A DNA stretch of 64,000 nucleotides from Lunularia cruciata (Eukaryota > Streptophyta > Marchantiopsida > Lunulariales > Lunulariaceae): positions 7,445,001-7,509,000 of the forward strand of contig OX419758.1 in assembly GCA_948567375.1 (NCBI GenBank). The letters are read 5' to 3'. The translations under genes were made by a program, and so were the position numbers. This document shows positions 37,496 to 54,352 of the stretch, one piece after another. Each line of letters begins with the position of its first letter. The first letter of the stretch is position 1. Under the pieces are notes generated by a model, which saw only the letters and a list, made by a program, of their open reading frames with translations, did no database searches and was not told the DNA's origin.

Positions 37496-38165
37496 AAAGA
37501 AACTGTGCTCCCTGCCACACATAGAGAGAATCAAAATATTCTACTGTTAGACGGTGTGATACAAGTCGTCCAATAATATATCTGGTAGATGTCAAGCCTT
37601 GATAGAGCATTAGAGAATCCTTAGAGCACCTAAAATATAGCATACTTTGCCTATATTTGCTCCCTCGTTCTTACGTTATTCTGCCTCCACTGAATTTGCG
37701 GTGATACTCCATTTTGACCTTTGCGTTTGGCACTTACCATGCGGTTTGTCTCCATGGTTAGGACGATAGGAATAAGGCTGTCAATGACCTTTTGTATTGG
37801 ACGTAATCGTGTGAAAACCCCTGCCCATGACTTACCCAACCTTGTGAAACAATAATGAGACACTATGAATTCTCATGGTGCAGAAATATCCGAAACCATG
37901 GCACTTATCGGGAACTGCGCTTATGGATCTTAGATCTATATCGGGAATGAGAGCCGATGCGTCGACAAAAAGAAGGGAAGATCCACAAATCGTACATGAA
38001 AAAAATTCCAAAGGGCAAGTCAGGACTAAGTTCAGAGCGTTCCACCGTAAAATATCCGTCTTATTTTGAGGAGGAATCTGACAAATGTGGAGATTTTTAA
38101 CTCAAAGACGCAATTTATTTCACAAGTTGAGAAGGACTTATCCATAAAAGTTAGGTTGTGTTCTT
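37496..38165. other. intergenic, no gene seen
   Basis: No recognisable feature. Confidence 0.4.
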
Positions 38166-38174
38166 TGTCCACAA

Positions 38175-38265
38175 AATAATCAAGAGAAAAGAACACACGA
38201 AGGATGGGAAGACCCCAGAAGAGGTAAAATAGAATTAAGCCCCAATCCCATCGATATGAGAAATA
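38175..38265 (-). repeat. LINE tail copy, 5'-truncated
   Basis: GAACACACGAAGGATGGGAA, then GACCCCAGAAGAGGT (an internal deletion of the CATCAAGCC...GAGAGAC part) and TTAAGCCCCAATC. TATGAGAAAT follows, which is also the last codons of the LINE frame in other copies, so it extends slightly into the ORF. No target duplication found. Confidence 0.6.
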
Positions 38266-38289
38266 TTTTAAGCAAAGACTTAACCGATT

Positions 38290-38324
38290 GAAAAGTCGAA
38301 TGGCTGTATAGCCATTCGATTTTC
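38290..38324. repeat. strong short hairpin
   Basis: TCGAATGGCT (38296-38305), a GTAT loop, and AGCCATTCGA (38310-38319) are perfect inverted repeats. GAAAA and TTTTC extend them by 5 bp around one bulged G. Just downstream of a tail copy. Function unknown. Confidence 0.7.
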
Positions 38325-40562
38325 CAATACCCCAAGTTGGCGGAAAGATGAAGGATATATTTTTTTTCCTACGTGACATATTTTCGCCTTATAGGAGCCA
38401 TTTTCCATCCAAAAGTGTACACGTAATATTCGGCTGAAATCAAGGAAGTGTGTTAGAAAAAATAAATTACAAGATAGTTAAATTTTATGTAAAATTGCTA
38501 GTATAAGCCACAACCATTGCGAGTCTATCGTGTAAAAAGTACATATCATATAGCAAAAAAGTTCAAAAACGTACTAGATTTGGTTGATTTGTTAAAATAC
38601 ATTATATTACGTCATCATTATGATTTTAGAAGTCTTTCCCTTTTCAAGTCATAAATTCTCACAGCCCCATTCTTTCCATTTGATTATGAATGTCATCTTT
38701 TTTCTCACTTTTCTATTTCGTATATTCTTCTTTTTCCTTTTTTACCGTTTTATGATTTATAATTAATTCACTAACTTGACTTCACAAAAAAATATTATTG
38801 TTGGGTGCATCTACGTTGAGGTTTTTGAGTATTAGTTCCTAGTGCATTAAGGTTTTGGATTTATATCTCAAGAATGAAAGAGCATCTTACGTAATAATTT
38901 TTCCTAAATAAAATCCCATTAACCCTTAGTGGACTAAAAGGATAGAATATGAATCTCAAAAAAGAGAAAATTAGATTTAAAATTTGTTATGACATTCAAA
39001 TCATTTTACAAAGCACTGAAAGATTAGCAAAGATAATCAAAATATACCTAGATTAAAAAATCTAGGTATATTTTGATATGTTCTAATCATTCATGGTTAG
39101 GTGTCTATTTCACTAGGGACTTGAATTTTGCGCAAAAATGTAAATTATGAAATATAGACCTGTCCATAGGTTTTAGTAAAATTATAGGACTCTGCCAAAA
39201 TTAATGGCAAATAAATTTAAATTTTTAAACATACCCTGTGATAGTAATGTTTCAAATCCTCTCAAAATGAGAGTCTAGTTATCAACGCTCAGAGTACTTA
39301 TTTTTGAAAGTATTTATAATCATCATTGATTATATACAATCTTAAAAAATTAGATATAAGTAGTTGCTTTTTAGTTCAAGAGTTGGCCAGTTCCTTGTTA
39401 TTTTGAACATAAATAATTCTTTTTTTTACCAGAGACTGAATTTTAGGATGGAGATAGGACGATAGAGACTTTGGATATTGCCAAATGGATATACAGTACC
39501 GAAACACTAGGAATTTACATGATATAAAACATGCATCTTACATGACAAATGGAGGAAACGGGCAAAGAAAGAAATTTGGTTTGCTGGAACAGTTGGCAAA
39601 CCATTTGTTAATGGACACGCCGGTTTCCCTATAGAACTTGCAAATCTTTGTGCAAACTAATTTCTTTTTTTAATACATAAAGTTAGCTAAAGTTTAAATC
39701 TTGCTAAGAATGAGAGAAATATGCAAAGATGAGATGATAAAGATTCAAAATACTCACTCCAAAAGCTCTGAATTTGGATTTGTTGTTAATGACGACATGG
39801 ATCCAAATTGTTTTGTTTTAGAAGAGTTCGTATTTGTCCATTATTTGTAGAGATTTAGTGAAGTACTATCAAATAAACAAGAATAGGAAATAGGTATCTG
39901 GAAAATTATTGATGTATTCTAGTAAATTATGCTAATGAAATTTTCAATAAGCTTTTTCTTCGTACTTATAGTATTGTGGATTAAAATTCCCTTGTAACAT
40001 ACTTTCTTTTCACATGTACAATTCCTATTGAGTCTATCAAACCAAATGTCATCAATTTCTTAATTTTCCTTTCTAAAAGCAACTATTTCCTCCTCTTGCC
40101 ATGGTTACTTACGAGGCGCACAGATCTAAAAATTATGAAACTTTACCAAGCATATAATGGTGCGAAATAAAAAAATAAAATTTGTAAGGTCAAATGTCTA
40201 CTTGATTGATTCATAACATGCTATGTTGATTTTAATAGTAAATAATTAGATCTGATTCGTGATTCTCTTGTGAAGAGACCATGATTTGTTTTAATAAGTC
40301 AATAATCATTTTTATCTCGTATACATTGACTTGACCTTATTTTATGTTTTTGTTAAGTGAATTGAGCTCATTCTTTTTCCTGCGTGTTTTGTGCACTGTA
40401 CAAAATATAACATTTTGATTTCTTTGGTCGTATACACATTGTGATAGTCATAGATCCGGGAAATACCACATGATTGATTGCTGCAGATGAACTTGATGGA
40501 AGATGGGCAATCACTATTTTTAGATTTCAGGTGTTGTAAGGCAGCTTTCTCTTATTGTATAT
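38325..40562. other. AT-rich intergenic with one perfect hairpin
   Basis: No gene seen in 2.2 kb. The only structured element noticed is the inverted repeat at 39036-39077. Confidence 0.45.
39036..39077. repeat. perfect 18-bp inverted repeat, 6-bp loop
   Basis: ATCAAAATATACCTAGAT (39036-39053), loop TAAAAA, then its exact complement ATCTAGGTATATTTTGAT (39060-39077). Pairing stops abruptly beyond the arms. It may be a palindromic recombination product, a tiny foldback element or a chance hairpin in AT-rich DNA. Confidence 0.75.
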
Positions 40563-40660
40563 TGTATTGAAGATTAGCCCATTTTATACCTTATGTCCTT
40601 TCCTTGTACGCCTTGATGGGCCTTCCCATCCTTATTACCTACGCGGTCGCCTCCTTCCTC
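40563..40660 (+). repeat. LINE tail unit, about 98 bp
   Basis: It begins TATTGAAGATTAGCCC, aligned with the tail start TATTGGGGCTTAGCCCC. It then has CTTTCCTTGTACGCCTTGAT, GGGCCTTCCCATCCTT and CTACGCGGTCGCCTCCTTCC. It starts at the same point as T1 and T2. A target duplication was not found. Confidence 0.65.
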
Positions 40661-40971
40661 TCCAAACCTTCACTCAAATACCAAATCGGTGTCAGACATG
40701 TTGGACACCGATTTCCATATCTCAGTTTTAATGTAATTAAAAAACTATGTGAAATCGACGCGTGCATTCATAATCATATCATCATCTTGTTTTCATAATA
40801 TATTTTAGATAGTATGTATTCATAGTTTCACAAATAATAATGGTGAGAATAATTAATAAAAAATAATTATTCTAGATCATATTTCTTTAATTTATAAATT
40901 TTAAATTGAATTATATAATTTCTATAGTTGATATATTTTAAATAATAAAACAAATTTTTCATACCTAAATT

Positions 40972-41054
40972 ATTAGGGTCTAGTTCTATTCTTTTTTTTT
41001 CTTTTTTTCCCTCTCCTTTTTTCTTTCCTTTGTGTGGCTTGATGGGGTCTTCCC
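40972..41054 (+). repeat. LINE tail unit, 3'-truncated
   Basis: ATTAGGGTCTAGTTCTATTC aligns with the hairpin part, followed by a T-rich tract and GTGTGGCTTGATGGGGTCTT. It ends at CCC, before the GCGGTCGCC end. Confidence 0.55.
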
Positions 41055-42690
41055 GGTTGATCCAATCACTGAACATGTACACTACAAATCTTATACTACC
41101 GTATCGTATTCATGTACAATCAAACATGATACTGCACTATATTGCGGAATTTCTAACACACGAGTTAACAGTAACTCCTAATAGAGGTAAATTAAGTGGC
41201 ATTCGGGAAGAGTATGTAGACTTGTAAATCAGTGATGATTCTATAATTCCAATGGTCTGGTATGTTTGGAGAGATAGCATCGTCCCTATCCAGATCAAAA
41301 TAATCCATGCACAATGCAATACAAAGAGCTAGCACACAGACTCCCGGCACTTTTAACAGTTTTTCCAGTATGTATGTGCAAAAGTATAACTGAAACTCAT
41401 TGAACATGAGCTTTGGTTCATTATATAGCAACTGGAGATTAATGTCATCTTTGCTCAGATTTTCAAATCAACATCGGATTATTGACATGCTATGAATAAT
41501 GTATCTTAGGACGGATTATTGGCTGTGCTCATTCATGCTCTAGACAATGATAGGTATTCTTGGAAATAATTCTTTCTTGAGTACCATAATAGTGCTCTTA
41601 AAATATTAAAAGTTACCTTTCTGGATTGCTGGGGAGTTCACAAACGTTAATCCAATTTGATCCCAAAGATAATAGGTCCGAAACAAATGTACATGAATCA
41701 TCCCCTAGCGATTATCGGTCACTTATCTTCTGTGATCAGAACGAGTTTGTGTATGATTAGGTGAGTCAAAACCTACATCTGAATTACAGTCATTTTGCAG
41801 CCTCATGTTATCCAAAATGATCTGGACGTAAAGACTAACGGTCGGTTCAGCCCGATGAACCGACCTAAATACTCTGAAACCATACGCCATACAAAACGAA
41901 TGCGAAATGAGGAAGCTTGCCCGAGTACCTCGTAATCTGATCACATTTTCCTGACACTACAGAAAGTAATCAAAGAGTGTTCGATTCCGGGTCCAAAGAC
42001 AAATTCTTGCAGAGGTATTCTTCCCGGTTACTCTCCTCCTGTCCCCAGTATGTATCACCTTTGTACCTTGCACGATGGAGAACCCACAGTACTGTTACAG
42101 TCCGGTTACACTACAGTCGTCATGAAGTTGGATCAAGTCCGTTTCCATAATGAAGTCTCGTTATTTAGAGAAGAGCGGACACTGGCAGTTCTGCAAGGAG
42201 TTAACAAGATGTTTTGTATGTCCAAGCTTAAGATACTGATTGCCGGAGGTTATTCGATCTGCGTTCTCTTCACCATCTCCTGTGCGGGAATAAGATTGGT
42301 GCAGGAAAAATACCCATCATGTCTAATCACTAGCAACTGAAAGTCTGTCGAGTGTTGAGAGACAATAATCGATAACGCAAAAAGCGAAGTAAGTCATGCA
42401 CTTGATTCACTTTGGTAGGTATATAATTTTATACTCGGATTGAGTTCTGATCATGATCTTCTGCGTGACCTTCTTGAGGATTGTTTGATTGCAAAAAATT
42501 ATAAAAGTCTATTCACTAGCAAACAACTCTGTCGAGTCCAAATGACTTGACTCCGTACACTTGGTTTAAGACTTGATTAAACTTCCATGTTGATAAGCCC
42601 ATGAAGTAGGTCTAAACAGCAAGTACTCGATTATATGATAGAGTAGATTGATTGCTCAGATTCACCCTGTTCCTCCATGTGAAAGGAGCT
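41055..42690. other. upstream region of the subtilase, no gene seen
   Basis: No supported coding feature. The 96-codon frame at 42050-42340 contains a hydrophobic stretch (ILIAGGYSICVLFTI) but resembles nothing I know. Confidence 0.4.
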
Positions 42691-42700
42691 CTATATAGTC
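42689..42700 (+). promoter_or_regulatory. candidate TATA box of the subtilase locus
   Basis: CTCTATATAGTC lies 270 bp upstream of the ATG at 42965, which would give a 5' UTR of about 240 nt. Position and sequence are typical of plant promoters, but it rests on the motif alone. Confidence 0.4.
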
Positions 42701-42964
42701 AGGGCCATCCGCTGCTTTGCTGTCAGTAAAGCACCCTGCACTTTCAACTGTTACTAGAAGGCTATTTTAGTAGATCAGACCGGATGAGATCCAATCTGTT
42801 GAACTGGACTTCAAGTTGACAATTGGCCTTGATTTATGTGTTTCTTGTCAGTCAGGCCGGAAAGGAAATTTGTAATCAGTTGGGATCGAATAAAGTTTGG
42901 TATTACCGAACCGTAATAGAGAAAGGATCAGTATCAAAAGGGGGAGACGCGAACTGTTTAGAAA

Positions 42965-48040
<5,076 letters not shown>

Positions 48041-49429
48041 TTCTTCACGAGGGCGTGAATGACTCCGATTGAGTTGAGCTCCACGCTTGTCTTGGAAGGA
48101 CTTTACTTTCCGGCACTAGACCCCCAAGGAAATGAATCAGTGCTCAATTTCTTGGATAATGATCGCACTTGTAGTGCAGCCAACTTTCTGGTGATGACCT
48201 GGTGACTTTCAAATAAAACGAAGGATGTCATGGCTTTCCAGACATCTTTCTTTCGTAGCCTTTACAGATGACAAGTGAACTTGTATGTGGACTAACGGAG
48301 TAACTTGCAGCGGTAGACTTAAAAGTACCCCAACTTTCGCATTTAGACTTAACGGCACCCCAAGTTGACAGCAAGACTTAACAGGACCCCATTTACTTTA
48401 ACGTGGCACAACGTGTCCTACTTGGCACCTGATTTCATGAACAACTAGGCAATGTTCTTCTAATACTTGAAGGATCCAATTTGCCACAGAACATGACCAG
48501 TCGTCCTTGTTTATCGTGGTAACGAGCGGAATTCTGTAATTGAGGACTTTTGAATCGATTGTCACTTAGGTGTTTTGGAGAACGATGATTGATTTGTAAT
48601 TCATGAGGGAATGTGGAACTGTAAGTGGACTGGTTTGCTTAGGAAGAATAGATCATTCATGTCCGGTTTGGGTGGAAATCTGGGTGGATGAGTACAACAG
48701 AACTCTAGATCTCGAACACACATAATGAAACAGTATCGAACTAGAACGCAGCTCGAAGTGAAACGAATTCGATTTTTCAATTGAACAAAGAATTTTGCAT
48801 GTAACTACAAGAAATTAACTTTCGGGCAGGACTGGAATTCAACTAGGAGAATGTATATTTTGGGGTTGATGCGGAGTTCGGTCCGAAGTTTGGGCCCAGA
48901 GTTCAGCCACAGAAAATTAGATTTTTGAGCTGGATGCGGAGTTTCGGCCAAAACAAAAGACTACATTTCAATAAAAGGGATTTAGACTTTTGGACTGGTG
49001 TGGAGTTCGTGCCCGATTAGAATTTAGCCAAAGAAATGACCAGAGATCATCCCACAAGGTTTAAGCTGTCGTCGAGGTCGAGAGCTTCAATTCGGATTTT
49101 GGACTGAAGACATGACAGAAATTTTACTCGGCTCTACAAGACAACTCAGGCGAAAATCTGGAGATAACTGAATTGAAAATCTGGAGCATCTCTAGAATAT
49201 TTATTTCTACGCCGATTATACTACCTGCCTGTTACATTTTCTACATACAGTGTAGATCTATTACCTTGATAAAAACATTGCTTGTTAACGCAGAACCGGA
49301 ACCGCCAGTAGGATGAAGGATTACAAGGTGGAGCGCAAAAAGGGAGGACACGTCGGACCACATGGTATCAAGGGTATTGTTAAGCCTAGGTATTAAATCT
49401 AGGGACTTCCTATTTCCACCACAATGGAA
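48041..49429. other. 3' flank of the subtilase, no gene seen
   Basis: No gene. Contains the small repeat at 48318-48405 and, at 48820-49020, loosely repeated segments with GCGGAGTT(C/T)GG. Confidence 0.45.
48318..48405. repeat. three-unit minisatellite, about 29 bp
   Basis: Units start AGACTTAAAAGTACCCCAA, AGACTTAACGGCACCCCAA and AGACTTAACAGGACCCCAT. Adjacent, direct orientation. Confidence 0.65.
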
Positions 49430-49508
49430 AAAAGGCGACCGCGTAGGAAAAATGAAGGATGGGAAGACCCCATCAAGCCGTACAAGGGAGAGACAAAAAA
49501 GGTAACAT

Positions 49509-49521
49509 GGGGCTAAGCCCC
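49509..49521 (-). promoter_or_regulatory. hairpin enclosing the LINE stop codon
   Basis: GGGGCTTAGCCCC on the minus strand. The arms GGGGC and GCCCC are perfect, and the ORF stop TAG overlaps the loop and second arm. Copy 4 has GGGGCCTAGCCCC, keeping both the pairing and the TAG. It is the 5' boundary of the tail-only elements. Confidence 0.75.
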
Positions 49522-52500
49522 AATAGAGTCTGTATGAGAAATCTGCCCTACCGCACCTAAGATATCCGAGCTATGCAAGTCGTACGGTCTACACACAACT
49601 GGAGCATCCGAAGAAACATCACCTAATGTGATTGCTCTCCTATGGATTGCACCAGCCACGGCCCTCTGTAGAGCAATGGATACACACTGTCTAAAGTAAG
49701 CTACAAAGTATGAGAGTGAGAGTGGTACCCCCTGCCGCCTAACATGATAAGCCCTCGCGCACTCCCTGACAAATGTGTCAAATGCCGTGTCCATCGCTCC
49801 ATATAACTCCAAGGCTAGAGGAACAAAGAGGTGACCTCGCTGCATGCCCCTGTACTTGGAGACCTTGCGACCTGCTGCTGCACTCGCCGCCCATCCAGGG
49901 GGATGGGTAATCACTCCCTCCGAAACTGTATCTCGCGTAGGGTCCGTCACCACGACATCCGCAACTGTCACCTGATCATCTCGGACCAAGTATAAGTCTG
50001 CCCTGACACGTGTCGTCTGCAACGCATACGAACGCTCCCTCCAAGCCAAGTATCCACTCTCTCGTGCCATAGCAAACACTATGTCTCTAATGGCATCATG
50101 GGTAGCTATCCTCTGTCCTCCAAAAGGACACCGTGTCATGTGGACCGCCGTTGCATCTAGTGTAGAACCACACTCACAAGTGAGTAGTGTAGATGCAGAT
50201 GGGTGGACCAAACCTAGGCGAAACCTCATCGCTGTAGAGAAAGTAGCCGGTGCGAGTCGGAAAGCCCTAATGCATGGTCGAGCTAGGATCCACGAGCCTG
50301 CACCCTTGCCGGAGCAAGAGCGTAGACGTGCTCTAGTAGCCTGAGGAATGGACGAGTCAACTAAGAGAGAATGTAGCGTATGCTCACACTATCGCTCCAT
50401 CAAGGAAGACTGTAGACCTCTAGTCCAATCTGACGATAGTGAAGCAAACAGTGGAAAACCCTCTCGTGCTCGTGAAGATAGACTATCTCTCGTCTGCCGC
50501 AATAACACCTGGAGAGAAAAGGATCCTCCCTCCACCTCTGTCACATAAGTCTCCAAAACCGGCCTATCAGCAACCACAAAACGAGATGCAAGTAGGGGTG
50601 CCGAGAGAGCCCAACTACCCAAAAACGCTATAGGTGCCATCTCCTCCATAGAAAGCAAGCCAACCCCACCACATGAGATCGGTAGAGCCGTCTGTCTACG
50701 TGCCAAATCCCCTGTCACACACTCAAAAGTCCCTGGTCCAATAATATCACCAAAGACTCCCATAATCCTCCTATCAAATGCTCTCAGACGTGATAGGAAG
50801 GACGATGAGGGGGGAACTGTACGGATGAGGTAGGATGGTCGACGAGCAATACTGGAAGAGAGTATACCAAATGCCACCTGCGGATCTCCTAGTAATGGAA
50901 GGTCATCCACATGGAGAACATCCTCTGCAAGAGCAGCGTCCAAGAAGCGTGTGACAAAATCCTCCGATCCTACTGGCACTCCAAGAACACGAAGTCCCTC
51001 TGTGGATGTGATACACCCCTCTGGAAGCTCAAGGTGGGGAGGGATACCTAAAGGGGACCATGCCCTACACTTTGACACCTTGACTCTCAAGCCTACTAGA
51101 TGTAGCTCGGTAGCCAAGTAGTCAAAGGCCTGCCTAATCTGATCTACAGGGCCTACGATGTGTGTATCATCTGCCAAGGATGGAAATACACAACCTGGCA
51201 TGGCCAAAGTAGTAGACAGGAGAGCTCTAAAGTGAGCCATGGCAAAAAAAGGCCCCCCCAAAGGATCTCCCTGACGTGTACCAACAGCTGACTCCAAGAC
51301 GGTGACTCCCTCCTGTGAACCACCATGCTGGTAGTAAAGGGAAGCAGGAGAGCCATAAAAAGACCGCACAAAAGGAATGAGACTCGCCAAGGATCCACTA
51401 GCCTCCCTAAGCTCTCTAAAGATGGATGCACGTGAGACGCTATTAAAAGCGTTCTCAACGTCCACCTGTAGGACGACCCACTCCGGATGGATATCTAGGA
51501 GTGCTCTAATGCCTAGAGATATAGCCTCACATCCTCCAGGTGTAGCTACTCCAAACTGATGTGGACTAAGGTGCTGTCGAAAGTGAGAACGATGCTGAAG
51601 GACAATGGTACGACTGACCAAACGCAAAAAGATCTCTCCAATAGCGATCGGTCTAATGCCTCCCGTGTCCTTCTCGATCGCGAGAAGTCGACTAGCACCT
51701 AAGACCCGACTAACAGACATAGGAATATCTCCTCTCGCTACTGCTGCAGCCACCTAAAACAACTCGGTAAAACCACTAGAAGGATCATCTGCCTGGAAGC
51801 AATCTCTAAGGTGCTCATAAACCATCCTTGACAAGCCTCCTGAGGAAAGGCGAGGGGCAGTGCACAATGCTTGTGCAAATAGCGACCTATCAAGACATAA
51901 AGGCTGCTCAGGCTGATAATCTAAGACCTCTAGTGGTAGTCCCTCTACTGCTATAGGATGCAATGAGCGTAGGGAAGAGATGGTCTCATCAGTAGGACTC
52001 GCTATAGACAGAGGGTGTAGCGCTCGTGCTGCTCTACTAAACTCTCCCGCCTGACCCAATGTCCTACATCGTCGTAATCGAGTGGAATCTATGGTATCCT
52101 GTGGCGATGTCTGTCTCCTAAATCGTGTAGCCCTAACAGACTCCTCCTGAAGGGCTGCCCAATCCCCCGCTCGGAATCGACGAAATCTAGCCGCCACCTC
52201 TCTATGCCCCGCACGTCCCCCTCTAGCATAACGAAGACACCATCGAGGGAGTAGGAGGAATAGGAACCACGCTAACTCGTCCAAGGGATCACGTGCCAAA
52301 CGATCCAGTGGTAGGCGAAAAGCCTGTCTAGCCTCATCATGGAGTGTGCGGGGTTGCCTATGGAATAGACGTGGACATGGAAAACTAGTCTCAAATAACC
52401 CCAAAATGCAACCCGCCTGAGAAGCTAACCACTCCCACGACTCGATCGGTATCCCTGGAACGATCAACGAAGGTATAGAAGAAGCGTGCGTAATCCCGAG

Positions 52501-52680
52501 TGTCACTGCTGTCGATGTGGTCGCTTGTCTCACGTGGACATCCCAAGTGGTCCAATCATAGTCCTTGTGCATCCTTCCCACATGGGTCTTTACCCCTTGC
52601 GAGGTAAAGCGTCGGTGACACACCGGGCATGGTGTATCCCGACCCGCTCTAGGCGACCCCACATGGGAAGGTGTAGCCAT
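49513..52680 (-). pseudogene. R2/NeSL-like LINE ORF: zinc finger, RT, knuckle, restriction-like endonuclease
   Basis: One frame of 1,055 codons interrupted only by TAG at residue 309 (51756-51754) and residue 764 (50391-50389). Start: ATG at 52680 in GCCATGGC context, conserved in copies 2 and 4. Domains: a C2H2 finger at residues 18-38 (CPVC, x11, HVGRMH) for DNA binding; reverse transcriptase with GGIRPIAIGE near residue 340, motif A VLQVDVENAFNSVSR (Asp407), motif B GTRQGDPLGG and motif C LADDTHIVG (Asp504-505). Next a knuckle Cys835-Cys837-His847-Cys851 (CECGSTLDATAVHMTRC), then an endonuclease with RADLYLVRDD (Asp895), VADVVV (Asp908) and KVSKY (Lys942), the PD-(D/E)XK pattern of R2-type elements. 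It nicks target DNA and reverse-transcribes its RNA from the nick. The usual Phe/Tyr before ADD is Leu here. Clade assignment within R2, NeSL, Utopia or Hero is not possible by eye. Confidence 0.88.
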
Positions 52681-53165
52681 GGCTAGCACAAGAATAATGA
52701 TAGTAACACATGATACTCCTCTCCATATCTCCCCATATCTGCAAAACCACAACCCCTCACATCCCAACTCACATAAGAAAACAATCTCTCTCACAACCCT
52801 AAAATCTATAAACTTTCATAACTTTCAATTTCCGTCTCCAAAATTTTCAAATTAAATTCCCATGGAACTTAATCATGAAAACCCAGAGATTAGAAATGAA
52901 AATTCACAACCCATCACTCTCAATGTATAATAATCACTCTCAACCCTAAAAAAACTAAAAAACTTCATAACTTTCTACTCCATTCTCCATAGTCTTCAAT
53001 CTAGGTGCCAATGGAACCGGAATTGAAAAACGAAGAGAATAGTCTATTCACTCGAAGGCTACATGCTAGAGAGCACTCAGATTTTATCAAAATCGTCTCA
53101 CGTCTCTCCCTCTCCTCTCTCGTCTCCACACTCTCCCCGCAGCTCCTCCCGCAGCTCCTGACCAG

Positions 53166-53576
53166 AACCATCCACAATACGGTGAATTAATCGACTCTAA
53201 ACTAGTCTCCACGATTGGGATAAATATGGTGAAAATAGTTAAAAATGTGGTGAAATTAACAACTCTCTAAACTTAGTAGTCAAAGTTGGAGTGCTGTCAC
53301 GTCCGTCTTGCCGCGCATGAGGTGGGGAGAGGACTATTAAGCGGCATTGAGTTGTTCGCATGTCTCTGCTATGATTCCCACCTGGCTTGAATTCCTCTCG
53401 CTCTCTCCCATGAGGTTTAAGAATGTGCCTATAGAAAGTCTTTTATGCAGTGTGACCTAATACACCAAAGGGATGCATTTTTGTACTCGAGGGCTGCATA
53501 CCGTGGTTATCGTTTGGCTTACTTTTCACCTCTTAAGCAACTCCTCTCGGACATCCATCAATTTTCTTCTTCATGA
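53166..53576. other. intergenic, no gene seen
   Basis: No recognisable feature between LINE copies 1 and 3. Confidence 0.4.
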
Positions 53577-53768
53577 AAAGGGGAAAGGGCGACCAAGTAG
53601 AACACAAGAAGGATGGGAAGACCCCATTAAGCAATATGAGGGAGTGACAAAAGAAGGTAAAATACGGCTTGGCCGCAATAGTATTGAAATGAAAAGTTTA
53701 CCCTACCATGCCTAAGATATCAAGCTACAAACTAGGGGAGCATTTGAAGAAGTATTACCTAGTGTGAT

Positions 53769-54352
53769 TGCTCTTCCATGGATTACACCAACCAATGTTC
53801 TCTATAGACCAATGGACACGTTGTTTAAACTATACTACGAAGTATGAGAGTGAGAGTGGTATCCCCTTACGTCTAATATGATAAGCTCTTGTGCACTCCA
53901 TTACAAATAAATGTATCTAAAGTCTTGTCCATCACTCCATATAATTCCGAGGCTAGAGGAACAAAAAGGTGACCTTGTTGTATACCCCTATACTTGGAGA
54001 CCTTATGTGTATCTGCTCTGCTCACCGCCCTCCAAGAGGGTGATTAATCACTCCTTCCAATGCTCTTCCATGGATTACACCAACCAATGTTCTCTATAGA
54101 GCAATGGACACGTTGTTTAAACTATATTACAAAGTATGAGAGTGAGAGTGGTATCCCTGACGTCTAATATGATAAGCTCTTGTGCACTCCATTACAAATA
54201 AATGTTTCTAAATTTGTGTCCATCACTCCATATAACTCCAAGGCTAGAGGAGCAAAAAGGTGACCTCGTTGTAAACCCCTATACTTAGAGACCTTGTGTG
54301 GTTCTGCTCTGCTCACCACCATCCAAGAGGGTGAGTAATCACTCCTTCTAAA
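53769..54352. repeat. 292-bp tandem duplication inside LINE copy 3
   Basis: Both units begin TGCTCTTCCATGGATTACAC and end with CACTCCTTC near the right border. They differ by a few substitutions, so this is a moderately old duplication. Confidence 0.8.

Larger units (their letters stand above)
49430..53165 (-). mobile_element. RLE-LINE copy 1, full length, best preserved
   Basis: A 3.7-kb minus-strand non-LTR retrotransposon: 5' UTR about 480 bp (53165-52681, pyrimidine-rich at its start), one ORF (52680-49513), a 3' UTR of only about 80 bp and an end in GCGGTCGCCTTTTTT. There is no poly(A) tail. A candidate imperfect target duplication is CCACCACAAT at the 3' side and CCATCCACAAT at the 5' side (about 49413-49424 and 53165-53178); it is not exact, so this is weak. 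Confidence 0.9.

Noticed and set aside
49513-52680. UAG read as Gln throughout (alternative genetic code)
   Set aside because: The LINE itself ends in TAG, the subtilase pseudogene ends in TAG, and damaged elements here carry TAA and TGA too; methylation-driven decay explains the pattern better.
49410-53180. CCACAAT as target duplication of LINE copy 1
   Set aside because: Only 7 bases match exactly, and the extended match needs gaps; kept only as a weak candidate in the feature entry.
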